Source: Theropithecus gelada
Lineage: Eukaryota; Chordata; Mammalia; Primates; Cercopithecidae
Direction of reading: 5' to 3'
Assembly (NCBI RefSeq): GCF_003255815.1
Contig: NC_037673.1
Location: forward strand, 90,518,902 to 90,582,901
Length of the DNA stretch: 64,000 nt
Position numbers and translations under genes: made by a program. The notes under the pieces are model-generated. The model was not told where the DNA came from and did no database searches. It was given only the letters and a program-made list of their open reading frames with translations. This document shows positions 1 to 9,113 of this stretch, in pieces (within the stretch, counting starts at the first letter, position 1; every line of letters begins with the position of its first letter).

Positions 1-182
1 AGCCTCCCAAATAGCTAGGATTACAGGTGCCCGCCACCACATCCGGTTCATTTTGTATTTTTAGTAGAGACGGGGTTTCACCGTGTTGGTCAGGCTAGTC
101 TCGAACTCCTGACCTCGGGTGATCCACCCACGTTGGCCTCCCAAAGTGCTGGGATTATAGGTATGAGCCACCATGCCTGGCC
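1..182 (-). mobile_element. Alu SINE fragment, cut by window start
   Basis: Antisense Alu: the landmarks read as reverse complement (AGTAGAGACGGGGTTTCACC, then CCTCCCAAAGTGCTGGGATTA, ending in CCATGCCTGGCC, the complement of the Alu 5' head). The 3' part of the element lies beyond the window start. AluS-like age is suggested by the many CpG decays; the subfamily is not certain. Confidence 0.95.
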
Positions 183-1233
183 GGTGAGGACTCTTTAACA
201 TTTTTACTGTCATATTAATTGTGTGAAGTAGAGAGAACATTAAATATCCTTATCAATTGGTACCAATCAGAGAGATAGGTTCATTCTACACAAAAGATGC
301 TGCATGTGGGTGCAAAATGACCCCTGAGCCTCTACCACTATGGCCTTGGTGACATCTGTTCATCCTAGTGTCTTACATCATCCTGGTTAAGTGGGCCACA
401 GAGCACTGATCAGGCACCATGGCACAGACTCATGCTGCTCCCTGGCTGAATGTTTCTCACGGCCAATTTATTCTTTGAAAGTCAAGTCCTGGGAAAAGAT
501 TTTTGCTCTCTAAGTCCTTCATTGGTAATACATGGTGTGTCATGACTGCCTGACCACTACTGAATTATGTCAGTGCACTAATAAAAATAATGAACTTTAA
601 TAATATTGCTCTTTTAATAAAAATTAGTGGTTCTGTTTGACTCAATAATTTAAAACTACTTTTAAATAATAAAGAAGATGAAAGGCCATTATTATCATGT
701 CCTCCTATCATAGGAACAACATTCACAGTTAAATCCTATGAAATTAAAAAATAGTGGCATTTTAGTAGTCTAACACCTAGCTAAGGTATTTATTTCATTA
801 TTACTATGGAAAATGAATTTTGAGTACCACACAGCCCACCCATTCATCTCTTCTTCCCCTTTCTCCCATCCTCTATCTCTCTCTTTTCCATCCATCTACA
901 CACCCACCCACTCACCATTAGAGTTTCTATAGCGATCCTTATACTGGGCTAGGGAATAGATATTCAAACATGGATTAAGAGATGGCTCCTACCCACTAGC
1001 TAACTCATAAATTTGGTACATACATTGTTTCATGCAATGTAATAAGGTATTAACTAGAAAAGCTATTAAATCAGATAATATATCCAAAGGAATCGTTTGA
1101 TAGTGATTGTATTTAAGATATGTTAAATACATGGAGCTAGACATACTTGTGTTTGAATAACACAAACTGACTAACGTAACTGCAGCATAATTGCTTTTAC
1201 TCTCTAACACATCAGGCAAAGGAATATAATTTG
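183..1233. other. Unassigned AT-rich sequence
   Basis: No recognisable repeat or convincing ORF. There is a pyrimidine-rich, low-complexity stretch of CCATC/CACC-type words around 840-915. Short open frames here lack any family resemblance. Confidence 0.6.
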
Positions 1234-1301
1234 TTGCTTTTTAAAAAATTAGATTAGGAGTCAGAATGTGCTTTTTAAAAAATTAGATTAGGAGTCAGAA
1301 T
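1234..1301. repeat. 34-bp tandem duplication, two copies
   Basis: Two head-to-tail 34-bp units (1234-1267 and 1268-1301) containing GCTTTTTAAAAAATTAGATT and then AGGAGTCAGAAT. They differ at one position near the start (T versus G). The near identity points to a recent local duplication, probably by replication slippage. Confidence 0.95.
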
Positions 1302-3828
1302 TTACTGATATCTTTTTAATCTTTTTGTTATCATTAGTTGAAACTGCTGCCATAAAATAAAAATGGCAAGGAAAAAGTATAACATATGGTGTATACAAAA
1401 TTGTTACAAGAAAAGTATATTTTTGACTGACTCAATATTTACCAGAACTTGCACCCCATGGAAGGAGAGACACAGAGGATTATAATGTCAATTTGTCACT
1501 GGGATTAATTTCATAAATAATTTATGCCCACTGTTGTCCTTTTGAGAATATGAAATAATCATGAAATGTTGTTACAGAACCTAGTTAAAATGTTACTTAT
1601 CTCCCCTGAGGAAAGATGAGAAGCTACTAAAATGTATAAATCTTGTCAGAAGGTAACAGTTCACCCTTGTCCAAAACACATCCTAATTTCACACTTATTA
1701 AACAACTAAAGGACACCAAAGAAATACTTAGGAATAAGAAGCCTAAGTACTAGATTTGCTGATCTGTAGACTTGAAGCACATGGGTGTTCCCTGGCTGTT
1801 TGTTAAATGCCTGGAGGACTCGATTCTGAGTTTCCTTGGCTGAAAAGAGTATTTATTAAAACAAGTTAGAATAACTAATAGAGTTCTAGAAATCGATTCA
1901 TCATCATCCAGGGGCAGGGGATTTGGCGAGAGGAAGGGAGTGACAAAAGATCAATGCTACCATCTTCCTCCTTGTAGAAAACAAAGGGGAGGTCAAATTT
2001 TAGAGTAAAGAGCTCTTGATGCTTGAGTGCTTCAATTTACTTCCAAAGAACCCCATTGTAGCCATTAGAAAAGAGTCAAAAAGTTGTATTAATGGAAAAC
2101 TTGTGTGTATACTGAGAGTTACTGAATTCTAAAAGGCATTGGCAGTAAAGCTTCCCACTTTCTGGCATTATTTTGATCTCATGCTTCTACTTTATTTAAT
2201 GGCATCATCTTTAATTAAAGAAGAATTATGCTTTTGAATTCCCCAGAGTCCTACTTTCCTCACCAAACCCAAGTGTGAGGAGCCCACAATGCTGACTCTA
2301 AACATTATCTTCTTTGTCAGCAAAACAAAAAATGCCAGCAAGGTACTTCTGGGTTTCGCACTTCCCATTGAATTTTATAACATTTGCCTCCCAAGGAATA
2401 ACACTCTCATTCAAGGAAAACAACCTCCTAGTCTGGTGCCAAAAGTCTTTTGAGGAGGCTTGAATTTCCACCCACCATTAAGAGCAAAGTGTCTTCAAGC
2501 AGATGCCTCACATGAACAAATCAAAATTCAGAATATCATAAAGGCTAAAACATTATACTAAAATAGTTGAAATAAGTGAAGTACCACTTATTATTTGGAA
2601 AGTGAAAGAACAAAATCACATCCTGAGGCACTGAAACTAAAATGTCTGTAAACTAAAAAAGTCTAAAATGCAAAATAATCATAACGAAAGGACCTGACTC
2701 CCAGGAAAGTGATCATCTATTGCATATTTAAAGAGTTTACACTGGTAAAAAGAAATCATTCTCTCACTTAGCCCTCTATATAGTTTGACGATTTGTTAAT
2801 AATTGTCTAATGATCACACCCTTTATCACGATGCACAGACGTAGTATTTTCAAATTCATCAAACCAACACTGTAGTGCTAGGACCAGGTAGAACAAAAGA
2901 ACCGAAAATAATCTACTTCCCTTATCTCACTTGAAAATGGGCAAGATAGCTTGGCCATGGCTGCCAGTCTAAAAAAGCTCTCTGTCACCTGTCTTCTCTC
3001 TTAAGTCACACAGATCAAAACTCAATTAAATATGTTATAAAAATGTTCAAGATCAAAATTAATATTTGACTAACACCTTCACTGTTATCTCTTTAGGCCC
3101 TCAGGGAGATTGATGGGCAGGTAGGGCCCCGGCTGATGGGTTAGGTGACCTCTACCCCCTGTTAGGCAACCACTTAGATAATGTGGCAGTCCTCACACCA
3201 TGAAAGAAACATCTGGGAAACATGTCCCATAGCTTAGGGTTAACAAGAGTTAAATTCTTCTTTTACAGCTGGAGACATAAGTGACATGATATCAAGGTAG
3301 GTGCTACAGATTCAGAAAATAGAAAACCCACAGAATATCCAGTGAACTCTGAATTTTTGAATTTCAGATAAATAAAATACAATTCCATGAATAAAATATT
3401 TTAGTGTAAGCATTTCCTGATAATAGTTGGAAAACATGTATACTAAAAAGAATATTTGTTGTTTATTTGAAATTGTAACTTAGCTGGGATTCATGTATTT
3501 TTATCTGACAATCTGAAAAAAATCGTCCTTTCATCTTTACCTGCCTGGATGGGGCTGTGGGGATGAGAGCAGAAATGAAGCCACCGGACATGACCGGTCA
3601 CATTCAGATGTTTCACACTTGCTTGTTGGGGGCACCGCTAAATTCACTTCTGGTAGCAACAGCCTGCATGTATAACGCAATTTTAACCCAGGTACCATAG
3701 CGTCTCATTACTCGGGTCCAAGCTATGCTTGCTTTTGACAGCACAATGAACCAGGATCTTCCCATAAAGTTGCCAAATTCATGCCTGCTAATATTTGACC
3801 TTTGGGCCTAACACCTTGGCAGAGATGC
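1302..3828. other. Unassigned AT-rich sequence
   Basis: About 2.5 kb in which I recognise no transposable element, RNA gene or coding exon. It may hold very old repeats beyond recognition by eye. Confidence 0.6.
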
Positions 3829-4267
3829 TTTGATATGAGTTAAATTACGTCTCACAAAAAAACAGTGTGAAAGTTCTAACTCCTAGTACTGTAGCATGTG
3901 ATGTTTTTGGAAACAGCATTGTTGTATACATAATTAGCTAAGATGAGGTCATGCTAGAGTAGGGTGGGCCCCTAATTCACACGACTAGTATCCTAATAAG
4001 AAGGGAAAACTTGGACATGGAGACAAACATACACACAGGGAGAGTACCACGTGTAGGTTGGAGTTACACTGCCACAAGCCAAGGGACTACCAGAAGCTAG
4101 GAGAGAAGCCTGGGACAGATCCTTCCTTGGTGCTTTCAGAAGCAGCATAGCCCTGCAGACACTTTGAGCTCAGACTTCCAGCTTCCAAACTGTGAGCCAA
4201 TAAATTTCTGCTGTTTAAACCACTCAGTTCATGGTATGCTGTTAGGGCAGCCTGAGAAAACTGATAC
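3829..4267 (+). mobile_element. MaLR-type solo LTR (MLT1-like)
   Basis: The segment matches the mammalian apparent LTR retrotransposon (MaLR) LTR pattern. It has AGATGAGGTCATGCTAGAGT followed by AGGGTGGGCCCCTAATTC, a 'tcctaataagaaggg' block, CCAGAAGCTAGGAGAGA, and the conserved end with CTGTGAGCCAATAAATTTCT, the TGCTGTTTAAACCACTCAGT block and a terminal AACTGATACA. The AATAAA at about 4199 is the LTR polyadenylation signal and sets sense orientation. No internal retroviral sequence flanks it, so it is a solo LTR of old, pre-primate age. The MLT1 subfamily is from memory. Confidence 0.8.
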
Positions 4268-4805
4268 ACCCAACAAGTCAGCATTGCCTTTATTCTTAAA
4301 AGTTATTTATTTAAACTTTTGTTCTTGTTATAAGAACTGGGCTCTTGGCTAATTATTTTGACCAAAGTTTGCCTTGTACCCCAGTCTTAGCCAATTCCAT
4401 CCCAGGCCTGAAGCTCTGTACCTACTCAGTATTCCATATGCCCAAAGAATGAAGTCCAATAGAACCCCCAATCATGAAGAGACTACAGACTAGCTCATAA
4501 ATCCAAATACCCAGAGTGGATCCCCAGTGGTCACCCAAATCTGTGACAGTGATTCTATCTACCTGCTGAGATGGGGAACGCTCCACTGGCATTCCTTCAA
4601 TCACCAAGACTTCCTCCTCAGGTTATGGGAAGTTTGATCTCTCCAACTTTCTATTCTTTCTACGAAGGGTCTCTGAGCTCTTGTTCTCTGCCATCTCTTA
4701 TACTTGACCAAGTGTCTTGCACTTTAAGTAGAAATATAATAAAATATATATTTGAGATATATTATGCCACTGCACATTATTTTAAAAGTACAAATTGAAA
4801 GAATG
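4268..4805. other. Unassigned sequence
   Basis: Between the MaLR LTR and the old L1 tail. A 75-codon open frame on the plus strand (4571-4798) and short frames on the minus strand have no recognisable domain. I regard them as chance. Confidence 0.55.
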
Positions 4806-5148
4806 AGAAATGATGAGATCATGTTCTTTGCAGCAACATAGATGGAGCTGGAGGCCATTATTCTAAGCAAACTAATACAGGAACAAAAAAACAAATACGC
4901 CATGTTCTCATTTATATGTGGGAGCTAAACATTAAGTACACAGGACTCAAAGAAGGGAACAACAGACACCAGGGCCTACTTGAAGGTGGAGAGTAGAGGA
5001 AGGAAAGGATGGAAAAACTACCTATCCAGTACTATGCTTATTACTGGGGTGACAAAATAATCTATACACCAAAGCCCCATGACACACAATTCGTCTATAT
5101 GATAAACTTGCCCATGTACACCTGTACCTAAAAGTTAAAAAAAATATA
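4806..5148 (+). mobile_element. 5'-truncated older L1 3' end
   Basis: Contains the L1 ORF2 C-terminal/3' UTR signature: GATCATGTTCTTTGCAGCAA, ATGGAGCTGGAGGCCATTAT, TTCTAAGCAAACTAATACAG, then GCCATGTTCTCATTTATATG and CACCTGTACCTAAAAGTTAA before a short A-rich tail. The TTGCAGCAACATAGATGGAG wording and the divergence from the L1 at 6994 indicate an older primate L1 (L1PB or L1MA level). The coding part is only a relic. Confidence 0.9.
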
Positions 5149-5340
5149 TGAAATGAGCTGGAAGAGGGTATCCTAAAAGCAAAGCAATTGCTTGTAATAT
5201 TAAGATAAGTTTTATCTGAAATTTTGGGCAAGTGGGTAGTTTATTTTCTAAGTCAGTCTTATGAAGTTTTGAAATAGGATTCACCAGTTTCTGGGAAGTC
5301 TTAATATAGAGTTAGATTAATTCTAAACAATTTAAACAGG

Positions 5341-5500
5341 TATTTCTCAAAATGTGGTCCACTAAACCATCTTCATCAGCCTGTTACCATGGCAATGCCC
5401 TGGGATCCACTTTAGAGCTAGTGAATCATTCAGACTCTTGGGGGATAAGACCCAGGAATTTGCTCAGAAAGATTTTTATGCATATTATACTGAGAGTTGA
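5341..5500 (-). mobile_element. MER5-type hAT-Charlie nonautonomous element
   Basis: Reads TTTCTCAAAATGTGGTCCAC at one end, then CTTGGGGGATAAGACCCAGG and an AATTTGCTCAGAAAGATTTT block. This corresponds to the antisense of MER5-type elements, which end in TTTGAGAACCACTG. Degenerate and without clear 8-bp target duplications. Confidence 0.6.
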
Positions 5501-6534
5501 TATAATTTAAAGTGTTTTAGGGGCAATTTAACTGGAATTCCTGTGTTTTATCTGGCAATCTTTATTTCCTAGGGATGGAAGGCTAAAACTCCAAGTACTC
5601 TCCTGCCACTCCCTTTCTACATTTTGACAAGTTTTCTAATTTCCCAATAGCTCCGATGTTAAAATTTAAAGTGCCATCCTATAGCCTTTCAAAGAGCCCT
5701 GTGCCTCTAGTTGCAGCAGAGGAGTGAGTGACACACAGACTGAAGGACTGTGGCCCTGGTGGGAGGTGGTATCCTGGTATAAAATTAGTAATAAACAAAG
5801 GAAGCTTTCAACATGTTTGCTTAAGGGCTCCCGGTTAAATGTATGATTCTGGGCTATAGTATTAATGTGTGCATTCTAAACGTATAAAATTTCATTAAGA
5901 TTGTTTTATAAAAGAAGACTGGGGTAGCTGTCCAGTTAAACCTAAATTTTAGTACTAGAAGAAAATCCTGAAGCTTTTGCTCAATTCTGGCCATTCAACA
6001 TTTAAATGAAAATAAATTAATATCTCAACAGGAAAAAGCATTTTATAGTTACTACAGCCAAGTAAAATGTGGCAAAGAAATACTGTCAATACTAAAATAA
6101 GTCTGTTTGTTATTCAAAAAGCAATCAATCTATTTTAGGCACAAAATGATACACTTGTAAATGTTCCATATTTTTACACGTAGATCAAGGAAATAAAACA
6201 TACTTTGGAGAAGTACAGACTGAAGCTTGAAGTGACAATTATCTCCAGATATTACCAAGAGCATATGAAGCATGAGCTCTTTTCATGGGTTTAAATAAGC
6301 ATGTCTCCACCTCCACTTAAATCAGAATGACAAGCTGCTCAGTCCTGTAAAATCATGCACTCCAAAGTAGACATAACTCAAGGTATTATGGGGTTTATGA
6401 ATGTGCTGTTCACATGTGAATATAAAACTATGGCTAAACATAGGTCATGAGCTTTGGGGTTCTTTTTGGATAGCAGTGAGGCATGTGAGCACTCCTCTAA
6501 TTATGAGAGTAGCCTCTAATTGCTGCTAGTTCAA
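5501..6534. other. Unassigned sequence
   Basis: No recognisable repeat, RNA gene or exon in this kilobase. Confidence 0.55.
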
Positions 6535-6655
6535 GCTTAATATGCACAGAAATTATCTGGAGACCCAGTTAAACTATAGATTGAGATTCCACGACTTTGA
6601 GAGACCATGACTGCAGGCTATTCACAGACTGCAATTTGAGAAGCAAAGCTCCAAT
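6535..6655 (+). mobile_element. Possible MER5-like DNA element relic
   Basis: The order 'atgcacagaaattatctgga', then 'ggctattcacagactgcaat' and 'ttgagaagcaaag' resembles a decayed MER5-type element in sense orientation. The similarity is weak and could be fortuitous. Confidence 0.35.
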
Positions 6656-6977
6656 CTATATTATTTGTGTTAGAAAGAAAATGAGGAAAGGAGAAACCAA
6701 AGGAAACTCAAAAAGAAGGAAAGCAATGTTTTGTTTCCTTTCCTGACCTACCAGGTACCAAGCAGTATGTGAGGGGCTCTGACTCAAAAATTACAACACA
6801 ATCCTTTAAAAGTGATGTTGTAGCCAAGTGTGGCCTCCACAACATCACTTTTGGAAGCTGGAAAGCAGAACCTTGAAGGGAAGATAGAAGGAGTGTATTA
6901 TGTAACAAGATAGAATTTAAGACTAAAAAGGCAATTAGGCAGTGGATGCAAATCAGGTGTCCTCTACATCCAGGATT

Positions 6978-6993
6978 AAATGTCCCAAACTTG
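6978..6993 (+). repeat. Left target-site duplication of the intact L1
   Basis: AAATGTCCCAAACTTG occurs immediately before the L1 5' end and again, without mismatch, immediately after its A-rich tail at 13193-13208. The preceding base (T) also matches, so the duplication could be 17 bp. The bottom-strand nick context reads ATTT/AAT, compatible with the L1 endonuclease TTTT/AA preference. Perfect identity indicates a recent insertion. Confidence 0.95.
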
Positions 6994-7110
6994 GGGCGGA
7001 GCAAGATGGCCGAATAGGAACAGCTCCAGTCTCCAACTCCCAGCGCGAGCGACACAGAAGACCGCTGATTTCTGCATTTTCAACTGAGGTACTGGGTTCA
7101 TCTCACTGGG
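6994..7110 (+). promoter_or_regulatory. L1 5' UTR internal promoter, YY1-type site
   Basis: The first hundred bases of the L1 5' UTR hold the internal RNA polymerase II promoter in primate L1s. CAAGATGGC at 7002-7010 is the YY1 core that positions initiation in human L1. The head begins GGGCGG where the human element has GGGGGAGGAGCC. A splice-donor-like CTGAG/GTACTG lies at 7084-7094 (boundary after 7088). Promoter activity is inferred from the family. Confidence 0.75.
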
Positions 7111-7387
7111 GAGTGCCGGACGATCGGTGCTGGTCAGCTGCTGCAGCCCGACCAGCGAGAGCTGAAGCAGGGCGAGGCATCGCCTCACCTGGGAAGCGCA
7201 AGGGGGAAGGGAATCCCTTTTCCTAGCCAGGGGAACTGAGACACACAACACCTGGAAAATCGGGTAACTCCCACCCCAATATTGCGCTTTAACCAAACAG
7301 GCACACCAGGAGATCATACCCCACACCTGGCCGGGAGGGTCCCACACCCACGGAGCCTCCCTCATTGCTATCACAGCAGTCTGTGAT

Positions 7388-7432
7388 CTACCGGCAAGGC
7401 AGCAGCGAGGCTGGGGGAGGGGCGCCTGCCAT
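7388..7432 (-). pseudogene. Antisense ORF0-like frame, truncated
   Basis: Primate L1 5' UTRs can carry an antisense ORF0 whose start lies in the conserved GCCTGGGCAATGGCGGGCG context of the human element. The equivalent ATG is present here on the minus strand at 7430-7432, but the frame reads only MAGAPPPASLLPCR before a TAG at 7388-7390. Human ORF0 is about 70 codons, so this copy is unlikely to make it. A longer antisense open frame exists in a different register and has no ATG at its upstream edge. Confidence 0.55.
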
Positions 7433-7552
7433 TGCTGAGGCTTAAGTAGGTAAACAAAGCTGCTGGGAAGCTCGAACTGGGTGGAGCTCACAGCAGCTCA
7501 AGGAAACCTGCCTGTCTCTGTAGACTCCACCTCTGGGGACAGGGCACAGCTA

Positions 7553-7579
7553 CACAACAACAACAACAACAAAAAAAAA
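7553..7579 (+). repeat. (CAA)n/A-rich microsatellite in L1 5' UTR
   Basis: ACAACAACAACAACAAC followed by an A run sits where human L1 has a short ACAGACAAACAAAAAGACAG segment. It is a microsatellite expansion inside the 5' UTR, upstream of ORF1. Confidence 0.9.
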
Positions 7580-8033
7580 GCAGCAGAAGCCTCTGCAGAC
7601 GCAAACGACTCTGTCTGACAGCTTTGAAGAGAGCAGTGGATCTCCCAACACGGAGGTTGAGATCTGAGAAGGGACAGACTGCCTGCTCAAGTGGGTCCCT
7701 GACCCCTGAGTAGCCTAACTGGGAGACATCCCCCACTAGGGGCAGTCTGACACCCCACACCTCACAGGGTGGAGTACACCCCTGAGAGGAAGCTTCCAAA
7801 GCAAGAATCAGACAGGTACATTCGCTGTTCAGAAATATTCTATCTTCTGCAGCCTCTGCTGCTGATACCCAGGCAAACAGGGTCTGGAGTGGACCTCAAG
7901 CAATCTCCAACAGACCTACAGCTGAGGGTCCTGACTGTTAGAAGGAAAACTATCAAACAGGAAGGACACCTACACCAAAACCCCATCAGTACATCACCAT
8001 CATCAAAGACCAGAGGCAGATAAAACCACAAAG

Positions 8034-9050
8034 ATGGGGAAAAAGCAGGGCAGAAAAGCTGGAAATTCAAAAAATAAGAGCGCATCTCCCCCGGCAAAGG
8101 AGCGCAGCTCATCGCCAGCAACAGATCAAAGCTGGACGGAGAATGACTTTGACGAGATGAGAGAAGAAGGCTTCAGTCCATCAAATCTCTCAGAGCTAAA
8201 GGAGGAATTACGTACCCAGCGCAAAGAAACTAAAAATCTTGAAAAAAAAGTGGAAGAATTGACGGCTAGAGTAATTAATGCAGAGAAGGTCATAAACGAA
8301 ATGAAAGAGATGAAAACCATGACACGAGAAATACGTGACAAATGCACAAGCTTCAGTAACCGACTCGATCAACTGGAAGAAAGAGTATCAGCGATTGAGG
8401 ATCAAATGAATGAAATGAAGCGAGAAGAGAAACCAAAAGAAAAAAGAAGAAAAAGAAATGAACAAAGCCTGCAAGAAGTATGGGATTATGTAAAAAGACC
8501 AAATCTACGTCTGATTGGGGTGCCTGAAAGTGAGGGAGAAAATGGAACCAAGTTGGAAAACACTCTTCAGGATATCATCCAGGAGAACTTCCCCAACCTA
8601 GTAGGGCAGGCCAACATTCAAATCCAGGAAATACAGAGAACGCCACAAAGATACTCCTCGAGAAGAGCAACTCCAAGACACATAATTGCCAGATTCACCA
8701 AAGTTGAAATGAAGGAAAAAATCTTAAGGGCAGCCAGAGAGAAAGGTCAGGTTACCCACAAAGGGAAGCCCATCAGACTCACAGCAGATCTCTCGGCAGA
8801 AACTCTACAAGCCAGAAGAGAGTGGGGGCCAATATTCAACATTCTTAAAGAAAAGAATTTTAAACCCAGAATTTCATATCCAGCCAAACTAAGTTTCATA
8901 AGTGAAGGAGAAATAAAATCCTTTACAGATAAGCAAATGCTTAGAGATTTTGTCACCACTAGGCCTGCCTTACAAGAGACCCTGAAGGAAGCACTCAACA
9001 TGGAAAGGAACAACCGGTACCAGCCATTGCAAAAACATGCCAAAATGTAA
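8034..9050 (+). CDS. L1 ORF1: L1 ORF1p RNA-binding chaperone
   Basis: Cytoplasmic RNA-binding protein that trimerises, coats its own L1 transcript and acts as a nucleic-acid chaperone in the L1 ribonucleoprotein. The length is 338 aa, the same as human ORF1p. The start ATG is in CCACAAAGATGGGG, the conserved L1 initiation context. Visible organisation: a basic N terminus with SP motifs at S18 and S27, both phosphorylation sites in human ORF1p; a heptad-like coiled coil about 52-152, rich in E/K and with leucine and methionine spacing; an RRM about 157-252 (RPNLRLIGVPES at 155-166, RRATPRHIIAR at 210-220); and a C-terminal domain about 253-323. Residues R159, R235, R261 and Y282, implicated in RNA binding in human ORF1p, are present. 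The coiled coil is the most divergent part versus human, as expected for the fast-evolving segment of a separate L1 lineage. No frameshift or stop. Confidence 0.96.
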   Translation: MGKKQGRKAGNSKNKSASPPAKERSSSPATDQSWTENDFDEMREEGFSPSNLSELKEELRTQRKETKNLEKKVEELTARVINAEKVINEMKEMKTMTREIRDKCTSFSNRLDQLEERVSAIEDQMNEMKREEKPKEKRRKRNEQSLQEVWDYVKRPNLRLIGVPESEGENGTKLENTLQDIIQENFPNLVGQANIQIQEIQRTPQRYSSRRATPRHIIARFTKVEMKEKILRAAREKGQVTHKGKPIRLTADLSAETLQARREWGPIFNILKEKNFKPRISYPAKLSFISEGEIKSFTDKQMLRDFVTTRPALQETLKEALNMERNNRYQPLQKHAKM

Positions 9051-9113
9051 AGACCATCGAGGCTAGGAAGAAACTGCATCAACTAACGAGCAAAATAACC
9101 AGTTAATATCATA
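9051..9113 (+). other. L1 inter-ORF spacer
   Basis: 63-nt spacer between ORF1 and ORF2. In primate L1s ORF2 is translated by an unusual termination/reinitiation mechanism across this segment. The length and wording match functional primate L1s. Confidence 0.85.

Noticed and set aside
6976..7491. 171-codon antisense open frame over the L1 5' UTR
   Set aside because: It extends into flanking DNA, has no ATG at its upstream edge (GTG), and is out of register with the ORF0 start. It is a shadow of a GC-rich non-coding region.
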